Under the pieces are notes generated by a model. The model worked only from the letters and a program-made list of their open reading frames with translations, was not told the DNA's origin and made no database searches. The translations under genes were made by a program, and so were the position numbers. Positions 8,515 through 15,754 of a DNA stretch of 64,000 bases are shown here, piece after piece. Source of the DNA: JAPXSY01 sp033812795 (GTDB taxonomy: Bacteria > Verrucomicrobiota > Kiritimatiellia > RFP12 > UBA1067); the NCBI GenBank assembly GCA_033812795.1, contig JAPXSY010000003.1, forward strand, positions 1-64,000, given 5' to 3'. Each line of letters begins with the position of its first letter. Within the stretch, counting starts at the first letter, position 1.

Positions 8515-9791
8515 GCCCCTGCCACCGGTGCGGGGGCGGCGCTTTCGTCGTAGTAATCACGCTGGAAGGTGCGGTTGCGCGCGAAGAGCAGGATCAGTCC
8601 GCCGACCACGTAGGCCAATGAGAGCATTGAGAGAGCGGCTGACAGTCCAATTTTTACTTTGGCCCAGCCAAGCACAACCGGCGCGAACGCACTGAAGAAA
8701 AAGACCACGGCCAGCATCAGGCCGACAGCCGATGAGCGATAACGCGGCTCGATCACGTCGAACAGGGCTGCATAAAGGTTAGAGTCATATACACCGCGGA
8801 AGAGGCCGAAGCCTGCGAGACAGAGGCAGCAGGTCCAGAAGCTACCGGTGCTGCCCATGAAGTAAATGAAAGGTGCGCCAAAGAAGAGGCCGAACATCTC
8901 GACTTCGATGCGGACGGTATGCCGGCGCTGAGCCAGCATATCCGCAACTCTGCCGCCCAGCAGCACGCCGACCGCAGCGGCGACATGATGGTAAAACATC
9001 GAGGAGAACCCGGCATTCTTTAGCGAGAGATTGAACTTTTCCGAGAGGTATGTCGGCATCCAAGTGATGTAGCCGATCTGAGCGAAGTAGAAACAGCAGA
9101 AGGCCAAGGACAAGGCCCAGACGGTGGGCTTTGTCGCGATCGCTTTCAGCAGTTCGCGCAGGGGCACCCGCTGTATCGCGCGAGCTTTTGCCGTGTCCTC
9201 CTCATGTCGATCGTCTTTCAGACGCCAGCACATGATCAGCGCGAGCACAATGCCGATTCCGCCGAAGAGGATGAACGCCGCGCGCCAGCCGAATTTTTCT
9301 CCCAGCCAGCCCGCGACAAACCCGCTGGCGATAATGCCGACATAGAGCGCGGTTTGATGAATGGACATGGCGAGCGCCCGCGTCTTCTTGTGGTATTGCG
9401 CGATGAGCGAGTTCGCGGAGGGGAAGTAGAAAGCCTCGCCGCCGCCCGTTGCGATACTGCGGAACAGGACGAGCCCGACGATCCCGGTGGTCATGCCCGA
9501 GAGCAAGGTGCCGACACTCCAAAGCATGAGGCTGCCGACGACCACCCATTTACGACGGGCAATGTCGCCCAAATATCCGCCGATCGGCACCAGCACGGAG
9601 TAGACCCAGAGAAAGATCGACGCCACAAGCCCTGCCTTGACGGGGTCGAGATTCAAGGTGGGGTCTTTGAGCAAGAGCGGGAGGACCACATTGTAGACTT
9701 GGCGGTCCGCCATATTGAAGAGGAACGCGAACCACAAGAGAATGATCAATTCCCACTTGTAGGGCAGCCAGGTTTTTTTCGTGTCAGTCAT
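8511..9791 (-). CDS. MFS sugar/organic anion transporter
   Basis: A 426-residue inner-membrane permease with about twelve hydrophobic segments. The loop after segment 2 has GGYLGDIARRKWVVVG, the MFS motif A, repeated in weaker form as LLGGRVADMLAQRR before segment 8. The N-terminal FNMADRQVYNVVLPL resembles the Asp-Arg segment of hexuronate and spinster-like carriers. It probably brings the periplasmic product of the locus into the cell by proton or sodium symport. It is the first gene of the cytoplasmic half, with AAAGGAAG six bases from the start and a likely promoter at 9823-9851. Substrate unknown. Confidence 0.85.
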   Translation of the reverse strand: MTDTKKTWLPYKWELIILLWFAFLFNMADRQVYNVVLPLLLKDPTLNLDPVKAGLVASIFLWVYSVLVPIGGYLGDIARRKWVVVGSLMLWSVGTLLSGMTTGIVGLVLFRSIATGGGEAFYFPSANSLIAQYHKKTRALAMSIHQTALYVGIIASGFVAGWLGEKFGWRAAFILFGGIGIVLALIMCWRLKDDRHEEDTAKARAIQRVPLRELLKAIATKPTVWALSLAFCCFYFAQIGYITWMPTYLSEKFNLSLKNAGFSSMFYHHVAAAVGVLLGGRVADMLAQRRHTVRIEVEMFGLFFGAPFIYFMGSTGSFWTCCLCLAGFGLFRGVYDSNLYAALFDVIEPRYRSSAVGLMLAVVFFFSAFAPVVLGWAKVKIGLSAALSMLSLAYVVGGLILLFARNRTFQRDYYDESAAPAPVAGA

Positions 9792-9822
9792 CGGAAACTT
9801 CCTTTCATTTGTACGGTACAGG

Positions 9823-9851
9823 ATTATTAACGTTCAACGTTCAACTCGCAA
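9823..9851 (-). promoter_or_regulatory. Likely sigma-70 promoter of the MFS operon
   Basis: On the minus strand TTGCGA (-35), 17 bases, then AATAAT (-10). Four and five of six bases match consensus. Transcription would start near 9816, about 25 bases before the transporter ATG. The 17-base spacer consists of the heptamer repeats at 9830-9857. Confidence 0.5.
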
Positions 9852-9857
9852 CTTTAG
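9830..9857. repeat. Four heptamers ACGTTCA-like
   Basis: ACGTTCA, ACGTTCA, ACTCGCA, ACTTTAG. Related heptamers occur at 9951-9971 (GTTGAGC, GTTGAGA, GTTGAGC) and 10332-10352 (ATTGAAC, GTTGAGC, GTTGAAC). GTTGAAC-type units are the reverse-complement family of ACGTTCA, so copies lie in both orientations around the 0.56 kb gap. Confidence 0.7.
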
Positions 9858-9918
9858 AATTGGCAATCAGTCAGTGACAGGGGATACGCGAGTCGGGCGC
9901 GTGTTTTGCGTATGCGCA

Positions 9919-9945
9919 GTCGGGAGCGCGGGCGTCCCCGCCCGC
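9919..9945. repeat. 27-base palindromic repeat, copy A
   Basis: Contains a hairpin with 7-bp arms GCGGGCG and CGCCCGC around a TCCC loop, preceded by GTCGGGAGC. A second copy in inverse orientation lies at 10238-10264 with one mismatch in 27 bases. It resembles a REP-type extragenic palindrome. Confidence 0.8.
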
Positions 9946-10022
9946 AAAAAGTTGAGCGTTGAGAGTTGAGCGTTTTTTTAACGCAAAGACGCAGAGTTTT
10001 TGGGGTGGCGGCGTGACCGCCG

Positions 10023-10078
10023 CCGGGAGGGGCAAGCGTCTGCTTGCCCGCGGACGAGCAGACGCTCGTCCCTCCCGG
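10023..10078. repeat. Nested cruciform: outer arms with two hairpins
   Basis: Outer arms CCGGGAGG (10023-10030) and CCTCCCGG (10071-10078) enclose two adjacent perfect hairpins. One is GCAAGC/GCTTGC (stem 6, loop GTCT, 10032-10047). The other is GACGAGC/GCTCGTC (stem 7, loop AGAC, 10053-10070). A further hairpin CCTTCCGC-ACA-GCGGAAGG follows at 10105-10123. The whole 9792-10355 gap is composed of such elements and heptamers; I see no gene in it. Confidence 0.8.
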
Positions 10079-10237
10079 TGCTCCGCAATGGACTCTGAAA
10101 CCATCCTTCCGCACAGCGGAAGGCGGCTCGCGGGGACACTCGCCCTCCAAATCATGTTAATCATGTCAATCATGGATATATGCGCCCGCGCAGCGGGAAA
10201 TCCTGGCAAAAAACCGGAAACCGCAAGACACGTTGTT

Positions 10238-10264
10238 GCGGGCGAGGACGCCCGCGCTCCCGAC
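10238..10264. repeat. 27-base palindromic repeat, copy B (inverted)
   Basis: Reverse complement of copy A at 9919-9945 with 26 of 27 bases identical; the single change is in the hairpin loop, so the stem is preserved. The two copies flank the nested cruciform at 10023-10078. Confidence 0.8.
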
Positions 10265-10355
10265 TCTCTGCTTCCCTTTTCACCAGAAACGCGTTGTTTT
10301 CGCACATTCCTGTCACCGACGATTACTTAGAATTGAACGTTGAGCGTTGAACATT

Positions 10356-11627
10356 TCACTTGTCTTTGCCCGGACGCGGGGCGACGTTCTCTTCGGGCAA
10401 CTCGATATCCGCCGTGCCTTCGAAGTCAATCGCGGCAGGCTTACAGTTCATGTTGTAGAACGGCGACTCTTTGTTCGTGAGGATGTCAGACATGCGCACG
10501 ACCTGTCCGGTATAAGCCGAGAGACGCCCCATGATCGCTGCCGCCGTGGCGTAGGCGATGGTCTCGCCCTCGTTAAGTTGCTTGCCGTGGATCACACTGT
10601 CCAGCAGGGCCGAGTGCTCGTTGACGTAGGGGTTGCCTTCGTTGCCGACATCTTCCAACTTGACCTCTTGGCCGTCGTAACGGCGGACTTTGCCGCCACC
10701 GGAAATCTCTGCCAGGTCGGTCGCGAACAACTCGCCCACGCGGCCGGCGCAACCGGGGATCTGGCGCGCGAGGCTGTGGATGTGCAGCCCCTCGCCGTAG
10801 TCGAAGTCCACGCTGAAAAAGTCATACTGGTTGCCGGTGGGACGGCGCACGCGCGCGCCCACGCCCATCGCGGTGCGCGGATAGCGCCCGATGAACCAGT
10901 TGGCCACGTCGATGTTGTGGACGTGCTGCTCGACGATGTGGTCGCCCGACATCTCGGCCCAGTTCATCCAGTTGTTGCACATGTACTGCGCGTTGGTGAC
11001 GCCCTCCTTGCGCGGACGGATACTACCGCGTGCCTGACACCAGTAGATGTTGCCGCCGCGGATCGTGCCGAGCTGACCCTTCTGGAGAGCCAGCGCCTGA
11101 CGCATATAGGCGCCCTGATGGCGGCGCTGTGTACCGGTCACCAGCGTCAACTGCTTGGCTTTGGCGGCAGCCGTGATTTCCAGAATATGGCGCACGCCTT
11201 GCGGGTCAACCGCGATTGGCTTTTCCGCGAACACATGCTTGCCGGCCTTGATGCAGGCGTCGAGGTGGCGCGGGCGGAAGGCGGGCGGCGCGCCGAGGAT
11301 CACGATCTCAATGCCGGGCACTTCAAGCATCTTGAAGTAGCCGTCGCCGCCGCCGAAGGCGAATTTTTCATCGCAGCCGAACTGCTTGCAGCGGCGTTGC
11401 GCCTCTTCGAGGAAAAAGTCGTGTGCGGCCACCAGTTGAATGTTGTGTCCGATCTTCTTGGCGGCTTCGGTCATGTTCTCAAAGGCCGCAGATGCACGCC
11501 GTCCGGAACCGATCATGGCGACCTTGAAGGTGCGCGCCGCGCCTTGCGCGGACACGATCGTGGGGGCGGCGGCCATCATGGCCGAGAATACGGATGCGTT
11601 CTTGATGAATTCTCTGCGGTTCTGCAT
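10356..11627 (-). CDS. Tat-exported Gfo/Idh/MocA oxidoreductase (1)
   Basis: A 423-residue NAD(P)-dependent sugar oxidoreductase. The start at 11627 follows AAAAAGG and places a twin-arginine signal right at the N-terminus (QNRREFIKNASVF, residues 2-14), cleaved around VSAQG. The Rossmann fold begins FKVAMIGSGRRA; GKHVFAEKPIAVD gives the EKP active-site motif; the C-terminal domain carries NWMNWAEMSGDHIVEQHVHN with candidate catalytic His. Tat export implies folding with its tightly bound cofactor before secretion. Relatives oxidise position 3 of glycosides or act as NAD-recycling glycosidases (GH109-like). It is the third gene of the exported trio driven from the 14.1 kb divergent region, 59 bases after the AP-endonuclease-fold gene. 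Substrate not inferable. Confidence 0.85.
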   Translation of the reverse strand: MQNRREFIKNASVFSAMMAAAPTIVSAQGAARTFKVAMIGSGRRASAAFENMTEAAKKIGHNIQLVAAHDFFLEEAQRRCKQFGCDEKFAFGGGDGYFKMLEVPGIEIVILGAPPAFRPRHLDACIKAGKHVFAEKPIAVDPQGVRHILEITAAAKAKQLTLVTGTQRRHQGAYMRQALALQKGQLGTIRGGNIYWCQARGSIRPRKEGVTNAQYMCNNWMNWAEMSGDHIVEQHVHNIDVANWFIGRYPRTAMGVGARVRRPTGNQYDFFSVDFDYGEGLHIHSLARQIPGCAGRVGELFATDLAEISGGGKVRRYDGQEVKLEDVGNEGNPYVNEHSALLDSVIHGKQLNEGETIAYATAAAIMGRLSAYTGQVVRMSDILTNKESPFYNMNCKPAAIDFEGTADIELPEENVAPRPGKDK

Positions 11628-11686
11628 GGTTGGTACCTTTTTGTTGTGTCGGACGGGGCGGACAGGTCTCTCGTCCGGCAGGGTGA

Positions 11687-12667
11687 TTACGCTTGAGCCC
11701 ACTGTTCGCGCATGAGCGCGGCGGCTTGTGCTAGAAGTTGTCTTTTCTGCTCGTCGGATGTGCCTTTCGGATAACCGGCCTCGATACTGATCGCGCCTCG
11801 GTATCCGATCAGCTTCAAGCCCTTGAAGCCGAGCACATAATTGTCAGCCTCGCCATCGACACCCGGGATCTTGCGGGTCTTGCGCGAGGCGATGTGGACG
11901 TGCTTGAGATAAGCGCCCGCTGAGATGAACGCTCCCATGTCGTTGGTCTCTTCAGCGGTCATGTGCCAGAAGTCGCCGAGCACGCCGATGGCGGGACTGT
12001 TCGCATCGCGTGCGATGGCGGCGGCGTCCGCCACGAGACGCAGGAACATGGTTTCGTTACGATTAAGCGGCTCCATGATCAGACAGACGCCCAGTTTCTC
12101 CGCATGAGCGAGGATTTCCGGCAGGATCTCCTTGAGGTAACGTTCACGCAGTTCGGGGAAGGGCAACTCAATCTTCTTACGCGCCGGCACAGTGATGACG
12201 CCGGTGGCGCCGAGCTTGGCCGCGCTCTCTAAGATGCTCTTGGTGGTGTCGATCACCGCGCGGCGCTCGGTAGGATCGGCCATACCTGCGTTGCCGCGCG
12301 CGCTGATACAGGTCACGCTGAAACGCAGGTTGCGATTTTTGATCGCGGCGGCCATCTCATCGACATTCTTGGCCAGCCACTCCCAGTTGCCGCCGTTGAT
12401 TTCGACGCGGTCATAGCCGTTGGCCTCAAGGAAGTCGTAGCGCTCCGCGAAGCTTTTGCCCGGCACCAGCATCTGCTGGCAGCCGATGTGCAACTCGGCG
12501 GGCGGTTCGGGTGCCTTGAGAACCGGCATGCCGCTCGTGGTGGCGGCGTACGCCTGCCGTGCGCCGAACAATGCCGCACCGCCCAATCCCGCAGCGCTGA
12601 ATGTTAAAAACTGCCTTCTATTGATATCCATGTGCGGCCGTTTTTCACGTGTATCGAAGTTAATCAT
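11687..12667 (-). CDS. Exported AP-endonuclease-fold sugar isomerase/lyase
   Basis: A 326-residue TIM-barrel protein of the xylose isomerase-like / AP endonuclease 2 superfamily (IolE, IolI, 3-keto-glycoside lyase relatives). It has a Tat signal (NRRQFLTFSAAGLGGAAL) ending near AYAA. Candidate metal ligands are Glu in RVEINGG, Glu in CLIMEPLNR, Asp/His in GVLGDFWHM, His in HVHIASRK and Glu in GAISIEAGY. The start at 12667 overlaps the upstream stop by four bases (ATGA) with GGAG eight bases before. An alternative ATG at 12631 would put the RR closer to the N-terminus but has a poorer ribosome site. Export together with two Gfo/Idh/MocA enzymes argues against inositol catabolism and for periplasmic glycoside processing. 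Confidence 0.82.
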   Translation of the reverse strand: MINFDTREKRPHMDINRRQFLTFSAAGLGGAALFGARQAYAATTSGMPVLKAPEPPAELHIGCQQMLVPGKSFAERYDFLEANGYDRVEINGGNWEWLAKNVDEMAAAIKNRNLRFSVTCISARGNAGMADPTERRAVIDTTKSILESAAKLGATGVITVPARKKIELPFPELRERYLKEILPEILAHAEKLGVCLIMEPLNRNETMFLRLVADAAAIARDANSPAIGVLGDFWHMTAEETNDMGAFISAGAYLKHVHIASRKTRKIPGVDGEADNYVLGFKGLKLIGYRGAISIEAGYPKGTSDEQKRQLLAQAAALMREQWAQA

Positions 12668-14061
12668 GAAACGGTCTCCAAGCCGTCAAGCTCCCAACCC
12701 TTACGATAAGCGCGGCGTAGATAACGTGTCGCCTCCTGTGAGTTCGTGATGCACATACGACGCGCATTCCACTTCAGCAGTGTGTCTGGCACACGTTCGG
12801 CGACATTGCCAAGTAGCACGGCTTCGACCATCGAGGCGACGGTCGCGAAATCCGCGCTCGTGCGGCGTCCCGCCACACAGCCGTCCAGAAATTCGTGATA
12901 ATGGTTGGGCCAGTTCGGTAAAACCGGTTTGGGAGGTTTGGCGGCCTGCCGGTTTTTGAATACAAGACGCGGACCCGCCGAGTGCGGCAGGATCAGCCAG
13001 CCTTCCGAACCGGCCACGACCGAGCCTTCATTAGGCAACCGCTCCAGCCCGACCTCTTTGGCCAGCTCGTGGAGTTCCGGCGGCGGCAGCAGATTGGGCG
13101 CGGCCTCGCCGGTCATGCCGTCAAACCACTCCACGGTTATCGGTTTGCCGTCACTGGCCTTGACGCCGGGGAAAACCCAGGTGATGTGTGCGCCCTGCGG
13201 CCAGGTGTCCTTGAACCGGGCCGGCTCGCGTTTCCACTCCTCCTGCACCTCGGCTTTGACGGAAATCGGCGTGGTCAGCCCAATGCCTTTCCAGATCGAA
13301 CTGAACAGATGGCAGCCGATGTCGCCGATCCAGGCGGAACCGAAGTCCTGCCAGATACGCCAGATGAGCGGGTGGTAGATTTTCTCCGCATAGGGGCGGA
13401 ACGGTGCGGTGCCGATCCACAGATCCCAATCGAGCGAGGCGGGCACGGGATCAGCTTTTTCAGGGCGCAGCACACGGATACGCGAAATACCCTTACGGTT
13501 AGAGAAGATGTAGATGTGTTCGACCGCGCCGATCACGCCGGCTTGATGGTAGGCCACGGCCATGCGGTCGCCCACGCCCGCCGAATGCTGGACGCCGAGT
13601 TGCGTGACGACGCCGTGACGCCGGGCGGTCTCCTTGAGCAGGCGGCACTCCGCGATTTCGTGGCAAAGCGGCTTCTGGCAGTAGACGTGCTTGCCCGCGC
13701 GCATGGCGTGGGTCGCGATGATCGTGTGGTTGTGGTCGGGCACCGAGACGTTGACCGAATCGATGCGGTCGCCCTCCTTGGCCAGCAGCTCGCGCCAGTC
13801 GGTATAGGTGCGCGCGCCGGGAAAGGCTTGGGCCGCATGTTCGAGACGTGTGCGGTCGACATCGCAAAGCGCCACGATCTGGGTGTTGGCATGCGTCTTG
13901 ATGTTGCTGATGTCCGCGCCGCCCATGCCGCCCACGCCGATGCAAGCGTGATTGAGCTTGCTGTTGGGCGCGAGCGGGCGCGGTTGCGGTGCAGTGGCGC
14001 AGCCACTGAAAAAGCCTGCGGCACCCAGTGCCGATGCGGCAAGAAAATGACGACGGTTCAT
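12664..14061 (-). CDS. Tat-lipoprotein Gfo/Idh/MocA oxidoreductase (2)
   Basis: A 465-residue Gfo/Idh/MocA oxidoreductase, first gene of the exported trio. GGAGAG seven bases before 14061 sets the start. The leader is a Tat signal with a lipobox: NRRHFLAASALG then FFSGC with Cys21, so it should be lipid-anchored. NAD site: HACIGVGGMGG. The EKP motif is replaced by QKP in GKHVYCQKPLCHE, a variant common among exported members of environmental bacteria. The C-terminal domain includes WIGDIGCHLFSSIW with the conserved Asp/His region. The trio of two dehydrogenases flanking an isomerase-fold lyase resembles gut Bacteroides loci that deglycosylate via 3-keto intermediates. Confidence 0.85.
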   Translation of the reverse strand: MNRRHFLAASALGAAGFFSGCATAPQPRPLAPNSKLNHACIGVGGMGGADISNIKTHANTQIVALCDVDRTRLEHAAQAFPGARTYTDWRELLAKEGDRIDSVNVSVPDHNHTIIATHAMRAGKHVYCQKPLCHEIAECRLLKETARRHGVVTQLGVQHSAGVGDRMAVAYHQAGVIGAVEHIYIFSNRKGISRIRVLRPEKADPVPASLDWDLWIGTAPFRPYAEKIYHPLIWRIWQDFGSAWIGDIGCHLFSSIWKGIGLTTPISVKAEVQEEWKREPARFKDTWPQGAHITWVFPGVKASDGKPITVEWFDGMTGEAAPNLLPPPELHELAKEVGLERLPNEGSVVAGSEGWLILPHSAGPRLVFKNRQAAKPPKPVLPNWPNHYHEFLDGCVAGRRTSADFATVASMVEAVLLGNVAERVPDTLLKWNARRMCITNSQEATRYLRRAYRKGWELDGLETVS

Positions 14062-14107
14062 GTTATGCTCTCCATTCATTTAACACTAGAATAGCAGACC
14101 TGCAGAA

Positions 14108-14192
14108 AAGTATACCGCCTAATGCGTAAAAAAAATACTGCATTTTGCGCAGCCCCTTGTCTTGTCGTACTGAAGTGGCAGATGGTATACTT
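14108..14192. promoter_or_regulatory. Divergent control region with inverted repeats
   Basis: The 171-base gap between the exported trio and the regulator holds a perfect 9-bp inverted repeat, AAGTATACC (14108-14116) and GGTATACTT (14184-14192). Each arm supplies a TATACT -10-like box reading outward in one direction. Between them lies TGCGTAAAA (from 14123), 11 bases, then TTTTGCGCA, an imperfect dyad matching 8 of 9 bases. These are plausible binding sites for the XylR-like regulator. Dyads seen directly; regulator binding is inference. Confidence 0.5.
14162..14191 (+). promoter_or_regulatory. Likely promoter of the XylR-like regulator
   Basis: TTGTCG (14162-14167), 18 bases, TATACT (14186-14191). 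Matches are 4/6 and 5/6. The predicted transcript starts near 14198, 35 bases before the GTG start. The -10 overlaps the right arm of the inverted repeat, so autoregulation is possible. Confidence 0.45.
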
Positions 14193-14232
14193 CCTTTTTC
14201 GCCTGTGGCCACGGTTAGAAAGGGAGGGGTCT

Positions 14233-15408
14233 GTGAAAGGGATTCTGACGAAGTTGCCAAAGGTGGCGTTGTTTCTCGCCACCCACGAAAAGGGGGGGCG
14301 CGACAAGCTTCAAGGTGTATTACGTTATGTCCGGCTGCACACGCCGTGGCGCATCCATCTGATTGAACCGCGTGCCGTCGGACAGCAACTCGTTGATCTC
14401 AAGGCATGGGGTGTGACCGGCGTGATCGTGAGCCGCATGCCCGAGGCCCTCCGGTTTGTGGCGCGCGCTGGCGTGCCGACCGTGATCATGGACTCTCCGG
14501 CGCGCTATCCCCAGAGTCACGCGAATATTTCATTTGTGACCAGTGATTCGGAGGCGGTCGGCCGTGCCGGGGCCGAGATCTTTTTGAAACAGGGTTTTAC
14601 GAATTTCGCGTATGTGCCGGACGCGTATGACTGGGATTGGTCGGTATTGCGGGGTCAGGCGTTCCGGGCGCGGTTGGAGCAGGCCGGTTACACCTGTTCC
14701 CTGTACGGCCCGCTCACGGTTCGCGAGCGCAAGGATTGGACGCTGGACCAGCGGCGTCTGGTGCGCTGGCTTGCCGGACTCGTCAAACCTGTGGCCCTGA
14801 TGGCGGCCTGTGACAACCGGGCGCGGCAGGTTCTGGAAACCTGTCAGACCGCCGGGTTCGACGTGCCGGGGGAGGTCGCCCTGCTTGGGGTGGACAACGA
14901 CGAGCTACTGTGCGAGAACACGGTGCCCACGCTTTCCAGTGTCCAGCCCGATTTCGAGGCGGGGGGATACGAGGCGGCCCGGTTGCTGGAACAACTCATG
15001 CGGCGCACGGTGCGCGCGCCGGAGCCGATCCTGTATGGGGTGAAGCGTGTTGTTTCGCGTGCTTCCGGCCGGTATGCGCATGCGGTGGACCGGCGTTTCC
15101 TCCGGGGGATCGAATTCGTCCGGCTCAACGCCTGTGCAGTGATCCGCGTACCGGACATCGCGCGTCACATGGGAGTCTCCCGCCGGACGGCTGAAGTGCT
15201 GTTCCGACGCCATGCGGGACACGGGGTGCGCGAGGAGATCCAGCAGGTTCGTCTGTCGCGCCTCAAGACCTTTCTGCTGGAGACCGGCCTACCGATCGGA
15301 CAGATCAGCGCCCAATGCGGCTTTCAGACCGAGATGCACGCAAAACGCGTGTTCAAGCAGGCGACCGGAATGACGATGCGTCAATTTCGAAGCCGTAACG
15401 CGTCATAA
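14233..15408 (+). CDS. XylR-like AraC-family transcription regulator
   Basis: A 391-residue regulator with the length and layout of E. coli XylR. Residues about 8-275 form a LacI/GalR-type periplasmic-binding sensor (KVALFLATHEKGGRDKLQGV at the start; VALMAACDNRARQVLE and VALLGVDNDELLCENTVPTL in the second lobe). Residues about 285-388 are the two helix-turn-helix motifs of AraC proteins (VPDIARHMGVSRRTAEVLFR; LPIGQISAQCGFQTEMHAKR). GTG at 14233 is chosen because AGGGAGG lies just before it and upstream codons have no homology. It probably senses a sugar from the pathway and activates the divergent exported trio, perhaps the whole minus-strand series. Confidence 0.88.
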   Translation: MKGILTKLPKVALFLATHEKGGRDKLQGVLRYVRLHTPWRIHLIEPRAVGQQLVDLKAWGVTGVIVSRMPEALRFVARAGVPTVIMDSPARYPQSHANISFVTSDSEAVGRAGAEIFLKQGFTNFAYVPDAYDWDWSVLRGQAFRARLEQAGYTCSLYGPLTVRERKDWTLDQRRLVRWLAGLVKPVALMAACDNRARQVLETCQTAGFDVPGEVALLGVDNDELLCENTVPTLSSVQPDFEAGGYEAARLLEQLMRRTVRAPEPILYGVKRVVSRASGRYAHAVDRRFLRGIEFVRLNACAVIRVPDIARHMGVSRRTAEVLFRRHAGHGVREEIQQVRLSRLKTFLLETGLPIGQISAQCGFQTEMHAKRVFKQATGMTMRQFRSRNAS

Positions 15409-15754
15409 CCCTGTTTTCTTGCAAACGCACGTAACGAGGTCGAATCGTTTCAGTGATCGTGGCCGCACGGGGTCAAAACCTGCGGGTGACCTCCGTCACA
15501 CTTTCCGAACTGGTGGGCGAGGGGTGCGCGAGAAGGATCCGCCCTATTGGCACATCGACCGGCCGTGCCCCGACATGGTGGGGGTACGCACGCGATCCGA
15601 AAGCCCTGTCCGACGCCCGGAGGGAGTTGGCCGCGGCGATTCTCGTCCGTTGATGACCATGCTGAAAATCTTCAACGTTGAAATCGTTAGTGGGGAAAGT
15701 TCCTTGTTGTAAGACCTTTTCTTCAGCGGTGGCGTTTGTTATCATGCCCACACA
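15409..15754. other. Intergenic region, no gene seen
   Basis: 346 bases between the regulator and the GH36-like gene. Short open frames here have no signal peptide, ribosome site or recognisable motif. A TATCAT near 15740 could be a -10 box for the next gene but its -35 is poor. Confidence 0.4.

Noticed and set aside
9854..10330. Several short frames in the repeat-rich gap
   Set aside because: They translate palindromic repeats and have no ribosome site; the DNA is better explained as repeat elements.
15419..15712. 97-codon plus-strand frame after the regulator
   Set aside because: No ribosome site or motif; overlapping frames of similar length exist on both strands.
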